DNA from: an uncultured Collinsella sp.
Lineage (GTDB): Bacteria > Actinomycetota > Coriobacteriia > Coriobacteriales > Coriobacteriaceae
Length of the DNA stretch: 64,000 nucleotides
Direction of reading: 5' to 3'
Assembly (NCBI GenBank): GCA_959599915.1
Contig: CAUGJE010000002.1
Location: forward strand, 221,283-285,282
This document shows, one piece after another, positions 25,180-33,056 of the stretch (the stretch's first letter is position 1; every line of letters begins with the position of its first letter). A program made the position numbers and the translations under genes. The notes beneath the pieces are model-generated. The model had not been told where the DNA came from. It was given only the letters and a program-made list of their open reading frames with translations, and ran no database searches.

Positions 25180-26043
25180 CTATTCGGAAATCGGCGCTCC
25201 ATGGCCCCAGGAGCCTTCCATGCCGCATACAGTCGAGGCAAACCCCGCCGCAAAGTCGAGCGCGCGCTCGATGGCCTCAGCGCCATCCTCGCCACGCTTG
25301 GCAGAATCGAGATAGCACATCAGGAACGAGGTCAGGAACGAGTCGCCCGCCCCCATGGTGTCCTTCATATCTGCCACAGGCTTGGCATGCTGCCGATAGT
25401 AACGCTCGCCGTCGTAGGCAATGCAGCCCTCAGCGCCAGCCGTGGCCGATACAAAACGCGGACCCAAGCCCTGCGCCCATGCCAGACGCTCGCGAATCTC
25501 GTCCTCACCCGCGGCATCCGCCGCACTAAAGAAAGCAAAATCGACGTAGGGCGCAATTTGCTCGTAGTACTCGTCGGTGGAGTCGTCCGAAAAGTCAAAA
25601 GAGACCGTGACGCCCGCTGCCTTCAACTTGGGCAGCTCGCGCTCGGTAAAGCAATAGTTGCCCGAATGAACCACGTCGAACTGCTTCATATACGCAAGGT
25701 CAAAGCGATCGAGCACATAGCGCGCATCACCACGGATGCCGCCCTCGTTCGACCCCAGAAACACGCGGTCACCATCGACCACGGTAACACGAGCCGCACC
25801 GTTCTCGCCGATGAGTTGTTTACATTTGGCGAGCTCGACGCTCTCGTCCTCAAGGCTCGCGATGATATGCTCAGCCGCGGCGTCGTTTCCAAAGATGCCC
25901 ATATACGCGGAGCGCGCGGCTCCGCATTTCCTGGCATACACGGCAAAGTTCACCGCATTGCCACCCGGATACATAGTGTGGATATGCTCGTAACGATCGA
26001 CGACGTTATCGCCAAACCCAAGAGCGCTAACGTTGAATGTCAT
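25180..26043 (-). CDS. PfkB-family sugar kinase, fructoselysine 6-kinase-like
   Basis: This 287-aa ribokinase-like enzyme has the substrate-binding N-terminus ALGFGDNVVDRY and GGNAVNFAVYARKCG, and the C-terminal PfkB signature DTMGAGDSFLTSFL with catalytic Asp. Of the subfamilies I recognise, FrlD (fructoselysine 6-kinase) is closest: short length and MYPGGNAVNFAV spacing. A general fructose or ribokinase role is possible, since no fructoselysine deglycase (frlB) is adjacent. ATG at 26043 follows GGGAG. A HAD phosphatase of the beta-phosphoglucomutase group lies directly upstream, 60 nt away in the same direction. Confidence 0.72.
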   Translation of the reverse strand: MTFNVSALGFGDNVVDRYEHIHTMYPGGNAVNFAVYARKCGAARSAYMGIFGNDAAAEHIIASLEDESVELAKCKQLIGENGAARVTVVDGDRVFLGSNEGGIRGDARYVLDRFDLAYMKQFDVVHSGNYCFTERELPKLKAAGVTVSFDFSDDSTDEYYEQIAPYVDFAFFSAADAAGEDEIRERLAWAQGLGPRFVSATAGAEGCIAYDGERYYRQHAKPVADMKDTMGAGDSFLTSFLMCYLDSAKRGEDGAEAIERALDFAAGFASTVCGMEGSWGHGAPISE

Positions 26044-26103
26044 AGTGCCGCTCCCCTCTCGTCCCAACGAGATCGCTGTAATAGCCGCCGTACCACCCCG
26101 GCC

Positions 26104-26763
26104 CTACGCGAATTCCAGCAAATCCGGCAGCTGGTCGATAATCTTATCCGCAGCATCTTGGCTAAATCCAAAGCGCTCCTCGCGCTTGGCAATCACCGTC
26201 AGGCCGGCTCGCTTACCCGCGGTAATGCCCGGAACGGAATCCTCAACGCAGCAGCAGCGATTCGCGGGCAGCCCCAGCAGGTCCAGCGCATGCAGGTAGA
26301 TGTCGGGCTCGGGCTTACTCTCCTTAAACTGCTCGCCGCTCACCACGTACTCAAAGGCGTCCGACAGTCCGCATGCATGGAGCACCTCTTCGATGCTGAC
26401 CATGGGAGACGAACTCGCCAGCGCCACACGGACGCCACGGCGCGGCAGCTCTCGAATCGTATCAACGGCACCCGGGTTGATCAAAGCCTGATAGTCGCGC
26501 GGGCGCTTATGCGCCCACTCGTCCCAACGGGCCAACGCTTCCTCGCCAGTGAAATGCCCCCTACCGGCGCGCTCAAACCAATCGACCAGCATATGCAGGA
26601 AGAACTGATGTGAGGTGCCAACCTGCCCGTTTAGCTCCTCTTGGGTTAGATTCAGCCCAAGCTCCTTGGCAAACGCGGCGGTCTCCCCCAGGTAGTAATA
26701 CTCGGTATCGACGATGACGCCATCCATGTCAAAGATAACGGCGTCGAACGGAAATGCAGACAC
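26104..26763 (-). CDS. HAD-superfamily hydrolase, beta-phosphoglucomutase/phosphatase subgroup
   Basis: This 219-aa protein has motif I FDMDGVIVDTE, motif II LASSSP, motif III Lys in KPEPDIYL and motif IV VEDSVPGI. An alpha-helical cap lies between about residues 20 and 85. These features give a phosphoester hydrolase or sugar phosphomutase; the substrate is unknown. The GTG start at 26763 has AGGGAGG in front and places motif I at residue about 7, typical for the family; a longer frame upstream runs into the preceding gene's terminator. It is next to a PfkB kinase and a Cof-type phosphatase, suggesting sugar phosphate turnover. Confidence 0.82.
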   Translation of the reverse strand: MSAFPFDAVIFDMDGVIVDTEYYYLGETAAFAKELGLNLTQEELNGQVGTSHQFFLHMLVDWFERAGRGHFTGEEALARWDEWAHKRPRDYQALINPGAVDTIRELPRRGVRVALASSSPMVSIEEVLHACGLSDAFEYVVSGEQFKESKPEPDIYLHALDLLGLPANRCCCVEDSVPGITAGKRAGLTVIAKREERFGFSQDAADKIIDQLPDLLEFA

Positions 26764-26774
26764 GGCACCCTCCC

Positions 26775-26804
26775 TAACAAAAGGGCGCCCGCAAGCGGAC
26801 GCCC
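26775..26804 (-). terminator. Intrinsic terminator of the Cof-type HAD gene
   Basis: GGGCGTCCGC / GCGGGCGCCC (one mismatch) with a 2-nt loop, followed on the minus strand by TTTTG, 22 nt past the stop. Confidence 0.8.
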
Positions 26805-26826
26805 GAACCATACACTATCGGCGATT

Positions 26827-27669
26827 CTAACCCAGCAGTTGGTCAAGTGCTACCGCGATACCGTCTTCGTTGTTGTTGGCGGTCACCATCTGGGCCACGG
26901 CCTTAACCTCATCGACGGCGTTGCCCATGGCAACACCGGTGCCGGCCCACTCAATCATGGACTTGTCGTTCTGGCCGTCGCCAAACGATACGACCTCACT
27001 GGCATCGATGCCGAGCTTGGGCAGGGCACCCTCGAGCGCACGGGCCTTATCGATACCGGGCGCCGTGTACTCAAAGTACCAGTCGGCCGTAAACATGCCC
27101 GAAAGCGTCTGGGTAAAGGGCGCATACATTTCCTCGTAATGCGCCTGCAGGTAGGTCGGATCGCCCGCCGTCAGCAGCTTGTCCACGGGATAAGTATCCA
27201 CGACCTCATGCAAGCTCTCGACCTCGCGGATCTTAAGGTCGCACGCATCGCGCTCGTATTTGACGATGTTTTTCTGCGAACCGTCCGGCAGTGTAATCAT
27301 GCAGCGATACGAGTCCACGACGTGCAGGTCCCGACCGAGCGAAATCATAGGGATCACGTCAAAATTGCGCAGATGATCAATCAGACGGTGCAGCTCGTCA
27401 GCCGGCATGGCTTGGTCAAAAAGGACCTCATCGGTCTGAGCGTCGACCACATGCGCGCCATTAAAGGCAACTAACAGACCGTCATGGTTTTGAAGGTCGA
27501 GCTCCTGCGCCAAGGCGTGAAGACCCCAGGCGGGACGACCCGAAGCCAAGATGAGCTTAATACCCGATTCCTGTGCCGCGAGCAGCTTCTCGCGCGTACG
27601 CGGGCTGATCACCTTCTGATCGTTGGTGAGCGTACCGTCGATATCCATTGCGATGGCTTTGATTGCCAT
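26827..27669 (-). CDS. Cof-type HAD phosphatase
   Basis: This 280-aa protein has motif I AMDIDGTLTNDQ, motif II LASGRP, a large type IIB cap (about residues 85-200), a catalytic Lys in the DKARALEG region, and motif IV SFGDGQNDKSMI. Cof/YidA-type enzymes dephosphorylate sugar phosphates, PLP or flavin phosphates; the particular substrate cannot be read from sequence. ATG at 27669 with GGGAGG. It ends at a terminator before the beta-PGM-like HAD gene. Confidence 0.85.
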   Translation of the reverse strand: MAIKAIAMDIDGTLTNDQKVISPRTREKLLAAQESGIKLILASGRPAWGLHALAQELDLQNHDGLLVAFNGAHVVDAQTDEVLFDQAMPADELHRLIDHLRNFDVIPMISLGRDLHVVDSYRCMITLPDGSQKNIVKYERDACDLKIREVESLHEVVDTYPVDKLLTAGDPTYLQAHYEEMYAPFTQTLSGMFTADWYFEYTAPGIDKARALEGALPKLGIDASEVVSFGDGQNDKSMIEWAGTGVAMGNAVDEVKAVAQMVTANNNEDGIAVALDQLLG

Positions 27670-27841
27670 ATATGCCTCCCCGTCATTGAGCAACCTTGTC
27701 TGAGCCATCATACAGAACACCCACGGCGGCGCTGTTTGCAACGGGAAAAATGTCATATTGTCCCAAACATGAACGGCGTGCCTTCGACGATTGAGATGCC
27801 CGTCGAGGCGCCTCCCGATACATTCCATCCTATCCAAATAG

Positions 27842-27875
27842 CAAAGGGCCCGCATCCCAACGGATACGGGCCCTT
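27842..27875 (-). terminator. Probable terminator of pgi
   Basis: AAGGGCCCG / CGGGCCCTT arms with inner ATCC/GGAT pairing form a long stem 32 nt past the pgi stop. The T run after it is short (TTTGC). Confidence 0.7.
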
Positions 27876-27906
27876 GTCGGCTATGCGTTAGTTTTCGCAG
27901 CGAATC

Positions 27907-29601
27907 CTACTTGCGATGCGCGCGATAGAACTCGATGAGCGCCTGGGTCGAAGCGTCCTGCTCGGCCTTGGCGGCGTCGTCGTGGAAGGCCGGGGTGATC
28001 TGCTTGGCAAGCTGCTTGCCCAGCTCGACGCCCCACTGGTCGTAGGAGTCGATGCCCCAGACCGTGCCCTCGACAAACGTGATGTGCTCGTACAGGGCGA
28101 TGAGCTCGCCGAGTGCGAACGGGGTCAGCGTGTCGCCGAAGATCGAGGTCGTCGGACGGTTGCCCTCAAAGCAGCGCGCCGGGACGATCTGCTCGGGCGT
28201 GCCCTCGGCACGAACCTCGTCGGCCGTCTTACCAAAGGCGAGCGCCTTGGTCTGGGCCAGGAAGTTGCCCAGGAACAGCTCGTGGACGTCCTGGCCGCTG
28301 TCGGTTGCGGGGTTGGCAGTGTTGGCGAAAGCGATAAAGTCGGCCGGGACCACCACGGTGCCCTGGTGCAGCAGCTGGTAGAAGGCGTGCTGACCGTTGG
28401 TACCGGGCTCGCCCCAGAAGATCTCACCGGTATCGGAGGTCACAGCGCTGCCGTCCCAGCGGACGTGCTTGCCGTTGGACTCCATGGTGAGCTGTTGCAG
28501 GTAGGCCGGGAAGCGGTGCAGATACTGGCAGTACGGCAGCACGGCGTGGCTCTTGGAACCGAAGAAGTTGACGTACCAGACGTTGAGCAGGCCCATCAGC
28601 GCGACGGCGTTGTTCTCGAGCGGGGTGTTGCAGAAGTACTCGTCGATGGCGTGGAAGCCCTCAAGGAACTGCTGGAAGCGCTCGGGGCCGAGCACGACGA
28701 TCAGCGACAGGCCCACGGCGGAGTCGACAGAGTAGCGGCCGCCGACCCAGTTCCAGAAACCAAAAGCGTTGGCGGGGTCGATGCCGAAGGCCTCGACCTT
28801 CTCGAGTGCGGTGGAAACGGCGACAAAGTGCTTGGCCACGGCCTCGGCGTTCTGCTCATCGGAGCCGTCGATGGCACCCTGAGCCTTGAGCTGCTCGAGC
28901 ATCCAGGTCTTGACCTCACGAGCGTTGGTGAGGGTCTCGAGCGTGGTGAAGGTCTTAGAGACGATGATCACGAGCGTGGTCTCGGGATCGAGACCCTTGA
29001 GCTTCTCTGCCTGATCGTTGGGGTCGATGTTGGAGATGTAGCGGCAGTCAATACCGGCGTCGGCGTAGGGACGCAGGGCCTCGTAGGCCATGACCGGGCC
29101 CAGATCGGAGCCGCCGATGCCGATGGACACCAGGTGCTCGATCTTTTTGCCGGTAACACCCTTCCACTCACCGGAGCGCACGCGCTCGGCGAAGGCATAC
29201 ATGCGGTCGAGAACCTCGTGCACGTCGGCGACGACGTCCTGGCCGTCGACGATGAGCTGGCCCTTCTCGCTTGCCGGGCGGCGCAGCGCGGTGTGCAGGA
29301 CGGCGCGGTCCTCGGTGGTGTTGATGTGCTCGCCGGAGAACATGGCGTCGCGGCGCTCCTCGAGCTTCACCTCGCGGGCAAGATCGCACAGCAGCTTGAC
29401 GGTCTCATCAGTCACCAGGTTCTTGGACAGGTCGAAGTGCAGGTCACCGGCGTCAAAGCTCAGCTTGTTCACGCGCTCGGCATCGGCGGCGAACCAGGCC
29501 TTGAGGTCGATACCCTCGGCCTCGAGCTTCTCCTGATGGCCCTCGAGCGCCTTCCAAGCGGCAGTCGACGTAGCATCGATAGGTGCGGCAACAGTTGCCA
29601 T
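27907..29601 (-). CDS. pgi: Glucose-6-phosphate isomerase
   Basis: This 564-aa glycolytic enzyme interconverts glucose 6-phosphate and fructose 6-phosphate. Signatures: EHLVSIGIGGSDLGP (phosphate loop), VIIVSKTFTTLET (Ser/Thr phosphate contacts), GFWNWVGGRYSVDSAVGL (PGI signature 1 region with catalytic Arg), MESNGKHV with the catalytic Glu, GQHAFYQLLHQG (catalytic His) and the C-terminal YDQWGVELGKQLAK (signature 2, with catalytic Lys). Length fits the long bacterial/eukaryotic PGI class (about 550 aa). GGAGG precedes the ATG at 29601. Monocistronic. Confidence 0.95.
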   Translation of the reverse strand: MATVAAPIDATSTAAWKALEGHQEKLEAEGIDLKAWFAADAERVNKLSFDAGDLHFDLSKNLVTDETVKLLCDLAREVKLEERRDAMFSGEHINTTEDRAVLHTALRRPASEKGQLIVDGQDVVADVHEVLDRMYAFAERVRSGEWKGVTGKKIEHLVSIGIGGSDLGPVMAYEALRPYADAGIDCRYISNIDPNDQAEKLKGLDPETTLVIIVSKTFTTLETLTNAREVKTWMLEQLKAQGAIDGSDEQNAEAVAKHFVAVSTALEKVEAFGIDPANAFGFWNWVGGRYSVDSAVGLSLIVVLGPERFQQFLEGFHAIDEYFCNTPLENNAVALMGLLNVWYVNFFGSKSHAVLPYCQYLHRFPAYLQQLTMESNGKHVRWDGSAVTSDTGEIFWGEPGTNGQHAFYQLLHQGTVVVPADFIAFANTANPATDSGQDVHELFLGNFLAQTKALAFGKTADEVRAEGTPEQIVPARCFEGNRPTTSIFGDTLTPFALGELIALYEHITFVEGTVWGIDSYDQWGVELGKQLAKQITPAFHDDAAKAEQDASTQALIEFYRAHRK

Positions 29602-29727
29602 AGAGTCCTCCTCAGCATACGGGCGCACGCCTCCATGCGCCCGGACATTCAGATGCCACTATTCTAGCGCAGGTCAAGACTATAATCAGCGAGCGTTGCC
29701 AATCGGCCCCCAAACGGCAACCGACCA

Positions 29728-29800
29728 AAAAGGGACAGGTTTAATTTGGCAGGTCAAACGCTTTACCAATCAAAAATAACCTATCCCTTTATGCCAAATA
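29728..29800. repeat. Intergenic GGGACAGG-type repeat, copy 3
   Basis: AGGGACAGGTT (29731-29741) recurs as AACCTATCCCT (29778-29788, one mismatch to its complement), and ATTTGGCA (29744-29751) recurs as TGCCAAAT. The segment lies directly past the stop of the 29801 gene and upstream of pgi. It shares the GGGACAGGTT core with the elements at 4.39, 5.60 and 30.46 kb but uses TTTGGCAGGT instead of TGGTGCA as partner sequence. Confidence 0.6.
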
Positions 29801-30325
29801 TTAGGCCGCAGCGCAGACGCTACCGAGCAACTCACGCAGAGGAGACCCGATGCCCTCCAGCAGTTCGGGCGCGATGATGGCAAAAACGGGAACCTCGCCG
29901 GCCCCCACGACGGCAGGCACCTTGCCCTCCGAGACGATACATCCATAAGGGACAAAACCGTCTTCGCCGACATCGAACGCCGCCATGCGACGGGCGAGCT
30001 CGCGCGCAAAGCCGGCAGTATCGGCATCGCCAATCGCCAAGACAAAGTCCACGCCTTCGTCGGTCGCCAGGGCCACGGCTTCGTCGATCAGCTCGTCTCC
30101 TCCGTCGCCTTCAACCGAGCCGCAGCGGAAAAGCACGCGCTCGAGCAGGGCGCGATCGAGCGAGCCCAGCGCCGCCGAAACGAGCTCATCACGCGTGTGC
30201 TTGTCGCCTCCCAGCACGACCAGTGCCTTGGTGCCGCCATAGTGGGCAACCAATCGCCCGCACCAGCGAGCCACATCCCCATCCGCAACCAAGCGCGTCG
30301 GCATACCAAACCCATAGTTGACCAT
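29801..30325 (-). CDS. Truncated, degenerate iron-type alcohol dehydrogenase-like protein
   Basis: A 174-aa protein resembling only the N-terminal NAD-binding half of Fe-dependent alcohol dehydrogenases (usually ~380 aa). YGFGMPTRLVADGDV matches the family opening, GGTKALVVLGGDKHTR the first strand-turn, and ALATDEGVDFVLAIGDADTAGF stands where the GGGSxxDxAK nucleotide loop should be, with the Gly triplet and Lys lost. The metal-binding C-terminal domain is absent. It is either a decayed gene or a repurposed domain. A start at ATG 30325 has GGGG upstream and fits the family N-terminus; 30376 is the longest possible start. Flanked on both sides by GGGACAGG repeats. Confidence 0.5.
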   Translation of the reverse strand: MVNYGFGMPTRLVADGDVARWCGRLVAHYGGTKALVVLGGDKHTRDELVSAALGSLDRALLERVLFRCGSVEGDGGDELIDEAVALATDEGVDFVLAIGDADTAGFARELARRMAAFDVGEDGFVPYGCIVSEGKVPAVVGAGEVPVFAIIAPELLEGIGSPLRELLGSVCAAA

Positions 30326-30453
30326 TATCCCCACAACCCTTCCGTGCTTTATGGTGGTATCAATCGTTAGCCTCATGCTACGAAGCGAGCTTTTCCGAGC
30401 TGTTTCGCGCTCTTTAGGGCTGCGTTAAAAACCCGATGCAACCGCACGACCAT

Positions 30454-30480
30454 ACCTGCCAAATAGGGACAGGTTTTGAC
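30454..30480. repeat. Intergenic GGGACAGG-type repeat, copy 4
   Basis: ACCTGCCAAAT followed by AGGGACAGGTTTTGAC: the same two half-sites as copy 3 but with one inverted. Its right end supplies the -35 TTGAC of the polymerase promoter. Confidence 0.55.
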
Positions 30481-30535
30481 GGTGTCCGGTCGAGCAGGTA
30501 TTATCGAACAGGTATTCGATAAGAACATGTGTTTG
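30476..30535 (+). promoter_or_regulatory. Consensus promoter with tandem LexA-type SOS boxes
   Basis: -35 TTGACG (30476-30481), 17-bp spacer, -10 TATTAT (30499-30504). Immediately after is CGAACAGGTATTCG (30505-30518), one mismatch from the Gram-positive/actinobacterial LexA box CGAACN4GTTCG, then AGAACATGTGTTTG (30522-30535), a weaker second box. The polymerase ATG follows at 30549. Confidence 0.8.
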
Positions 30536-30548
30536 ATGGGAGGCTCGG

Positions 30549-32054
30549 ATGGAGCACGAGCAGCACACCTACATCTGCATCGACCTCAAGACGTTTTATG
30601 CCAGCGTCGAGTGCGTCGATCGTGGGCTCGATCCGCTCACCACCAACCTGGTCGTTGCCGACGAATCGCGCGGACGCACGACCATCTGCCTCGCCATCAC
30701 GCAGGCCATGAAAGACCTCGGGATACACAACCGCTGCCGTCTGTTCGAGATTCCCGACGGCATCGGCTACATCAAGGCCATACCGCGCATGCAGCACTAC
30801 ATGGAGGTGTCGGCGAAAATCTACGGCATCTATCTGGAATACGTGAGTCCGCAAGACATTCACGTCTACTCCATCGACGAATGCTTTATCGACGTGACGC
30901 CCTATCTGGACCTCTATCACACCGATGCGGAAGGGTTCGCCTGCACGCTGCGCGACGAGGTCTTGGCGCGCACCGGCATCACGGCGACGGTCGGCATCGG
31001 CCCCAACCTATTCCAGGCCAAGGTAGCGCTCGACATTACCGCCAAGCACGTACCCAGCCGCATCGGCATACTCGACGACGGGACCTTTCGCAAGGAGATC
31101 TGGCCCCATCGCCCCATCACCGACATCTGGGGCATCGGCCCCGGCGTGGCGGCCCGTCTCGAGAAATACGGCGTCTACGACCTGATGGGCGTCGCCGCAC
31201 TCGACGAGAACCTGCTCTACGACGAACTCGGCGTCAATGCCGAATATCTCATCGACCACGCCTTCGGGCGCGAGCCGACAACCATCGCCGATATCCAAGC
31301 CTATCGCCCGCAAGCGACCTCGACCACCACAGGACAGGTGCTCTCGAAGGGCTATGCCTACGAGCAGGCCTACACCGTCTTACGCGAGATGGTCGACAAC
31401 GCCGTACTGGACTTGATCGATAAGCACGTGGTGTGTGACAGCATCTCGCTCTTCGTGGGCTACGCGAGCGAGCGAGCCGACATACGCCGCCTCGACGCCA
31501 GCGGTACAGCGCAATATGTGGACGGATGCGGACACCTACGCTCGAGCACGTCGAGTATCGAACCCACCGCAACCGCCGGCCCCGAACTCGCGCCCCGTGC
31601 GCCCAAGCCCGTCCAACGCGATGACGAACGGCACCGCTTGGTGCGCGAGGCGCAGGCAATCGACGGCATCTTTGTGGGGGAACACGGCGGCAAACCGCGC
31701 GGTGGCTATGCCGCACTCTTCGCGCACTCCAACGCCTCGCGAAAACTGCCCGAGCGCACCAATTCATTTAAGAAGATCATGGGCTATTTCGATGAGCTCT
31801 GGGCGCAGACTGTCAATCCCAAACGACCGGTCAAGCGCATCAACCTGGGATTTGGCAATCTGGTACCCGAAGAATTTGCCACCATCGATCTGTTCAGCGA
31901 TATCGAGGCCGATGAGCGCGAGCGCGACCTGGCGCGCGCCGTCCTGGCCGTGAAAGGCAAGTACGGCAAGAACGCGCTCGTCAAGGGATTAAGCTTTACC
32001 GCCGGCGCCACCGCGCGCGAACGCAACGGCCAAGTTGGAGGACATCGTGCCTAA
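30549..32054 (+). CDS. Y-family DNA polymerase (UmuC/DinB-like), SOS translesion synthesis
   Basis: A 501-aa protein with the Y-family palm: YICIDLKTFYASVECVDRG (first catalytic Asp), YSIDECFIDVT (second catalytic Asp-Glu) and TVGIGPNLFQAKVALDITAK. A helix-hairpin-helix thumb is at WGIGPGVAARLEKYGV, followed by a little-finger region about 270-430 interrupted by a polar insert. It resembles the UvrX/ImpB group of Firmicutes and Actinobacteria rather than classical DinB. GGGAGG precedes the ATG. It overlaps the YolD-like gene by 8 nt, a pairing known for UvrX-type polymerases, and sits behind LexA boxes. Confidence 0.88.
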   Translation: MEHEQHTYICIDLKTFYASVECVDRGLDPLTTNLVVADESRGRTTICLAITQAMKDLGIHNRCRLFEIPDGIGYIKAIPRMQHYMEVSAKIYGIYLEYVSPQDIHVYSIDECFIDVTPYLDLYHTDAEGFACTLRDEVLARTGITATVGIGPNLFQAKVALDITAKHVPSRIGILDDGTFRKEIWPHRPITDIWGIGPGVAARLEKYGVYDLMGVAALDENLLYDELGVNAEYLIDHAFGREPTTIADIQAYRPQATSTTTGQVLSKGYAYEQAYTVLREMVDNAVLDLIDKHVVCDSISLFVGYASERADIRRLDASGTAQYVDGCGHLRSSTSSIEPTATAGPELAPRAPKPVQRDDERHRLVREAQAIDGIFVGEHGGKPRGGYAALFAHSNASRKLPERTNSFKKIMGYFDELWAQTVNPKRPVKRINLGFGNLVPEEFATIDLFSDIEADERERDLARAVLAVKGKYGKNALVKGLSFTAGATARERNGQVGGHRA

Positions 32055-32472
32055 ACCCAAGCAGCAGCCCGTGCGCCCGCCGACCGCCTTCGAGCGCCTG
32101 GCGGACCCCGAGGGCAGACGCCGCGCCGCCGACCCCAAGCTCACTGCCAACGGTGCCGTGCGCGCCAACCGCGCCGCACAGTTTATGCCCTTTGCCGCCC
32201 TCACGGGATACTACGAACTCGTGCGCAAGCAGGAAATCACCGTCGAGCCAAAACGTGAGCTCACGGAAGAAAAAGCCCTCGCGCTTTCTAAAAAGCTCGA
32301 GGGTCTCAAACGTGGCGACTTGATTCGTGTCACCTATTACGATACATACGGCTATCGCAGCCGCACCGGCATCCTCGACGAGGCGCTCCCCGCCTTCAAG
32401 CTCCTCAAACTCCGAGACATCGCCATCGACTTCGACGACATCCAAGACATCGAACTGCGCGGACGAGCCTAG
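32047..32472 (+). CDS. YolD-like protein
   Basis: A 141-aa protein with the YolD-like hallmark AAQFMPFAALTGYYELVRKQE at about residues 40-60, cited by its core FMPFAALTGY, followed by a beta-rich C-terminus (GDLIRVTYYDTYGYRSRTGIL, DIQDIELR) typical of the family. GTG at 32047 has GGAGG 5 nt upstream and overlaps the polymerase stop. YolD proteins are found next to Y-family polymerases and are thought to act as UmuD-like partners; the biochemical role is unproven. Same SOS operon. Confidence 0.82.
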   Translation: MPKPKQQPVRPPTAFERLADPEGRRRAADPKLTANGAVRANRAAQFMPFAALTGYYELVRKQEITVEPKRELTEEKALALSKKLEGLKRGDLIRVTYYDTYGYRSRTGILDEALPAFKLLKLRDIAIDFDDIQDIELRGRA

Positions 32473-32498
32473 CCAAGGAAGCGCATCCAGGGCGGCGC

Positions 32499-32882
32499 TT
32501 ACAGAGTCATGACGTAGTAGCCCGCGTCTTTCACGGCCGTCTCGAGGACACCACGATCAACCGGCTGCTTAGAGCGCACGCGTGCCGTGTGGTCCGCATA
32601 CGTCACCGTTGCCCACACGCCATCCAGCGCATTGAGGGCATTGGCTACGTTCTGAGCGCAGCCGTCACAGTTCATGCCGCCGATGAGCAGCTCATCGCTA
32701 TAGGGATAGTGTGACGCATCGGTATCCACCACAACAACCTTTTTGGCCTTCTTGCCGCTCGTACCATCGCTGCAGCAACTCTTCCCGTGTGTCGAAGCGG
32801 CAATGCGACGCAGTCCAAAAAACATGCCGACGGCAATGACGGCCAGCACGATGAGATTCGCAGGGTTGAGCAAGTCACTCAT
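32499..32882 (-). CDS. Membrane-anchored heavy-metal-associated (HMA) domain protein
   Basis: A 127-aa protein with one N-terminal membrane span (about residues 8-27, LIVLAVIAVGMFFGLRRIAA), a short Cys pair (SCCSD), a Lys-rich linker and a C-terminal HMA domain carrying the metal motif GMNCDGC (about residue 70) and a VWATVTYADHTARV strand. It probably binds Cu(I) at the inner face of the membrane and hands it to a P-type ATPase not present here. AAAGGGG precedes the ATG at 32882. A CsoR-like palindrome lies 30 nt upstream, consistent with copper control. Confidence 0.85.
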   Translation of the reverse strand: MSDLLNPANLIVLAVIAVGMFFGLRRIAASTHGKSCCSDGTSGKKAKKVVVVDTDASHYPYSDELLIGGMNCDGCAQNVANALNALDGVWATVTYADHTARVRSKQPVDRGVLETAVKDAGYYVMTL

Positions 32883-32911
32883 GCGTTCCCCTTTCAAGTA
32901 GCCCTATCTAG

Positions 32912-32928
32912 ATACCCCCATGGGGTGT
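32912..32928. promoter_or_regulatory. CsoR-like copper operator candidate
   Basis: ATACCCCCATGGGGTGT is a G/C-tract pseudo-palindrome of the form recognised by CsoR (AT-flanked CCCC...GGGG). It is placed 30 nt upstream of the minus-strand HMA gene. Confidence 0.55.
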
Positions 32929-32990
32929 TCCCATCTTAACCCAAAATCATGTCCGTTCGGTCAATTAGTTTCCCTCTTCAAACTTTTTAG

Positions 32991-33035
32991 TTGACCAAGG
33001 CTTACTTTCGTGTATAAGTTTTCCTAGGCTAACAG
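32991..33035 (+). promoter_or_regulatory. Promoter and DtxR/IdeR-like iron box before DUF3793-flavodoxin
   Basis: -35 TTGACC (32991-32996), 16-bp spacer, -10 TATAAG (33013-33018). Directly downstream, TTTTCCTAGGCTAACAG (33019-33035) shares the central TAGGCTAAC with the actinobacterial iron box TTAGGTTAGSCTAACCTAA. A bound regulator there would block initiation. Confidence 0.55.
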
Positions 33036-33056
33036 TTTAGATCCGTAAGGAGTGTC

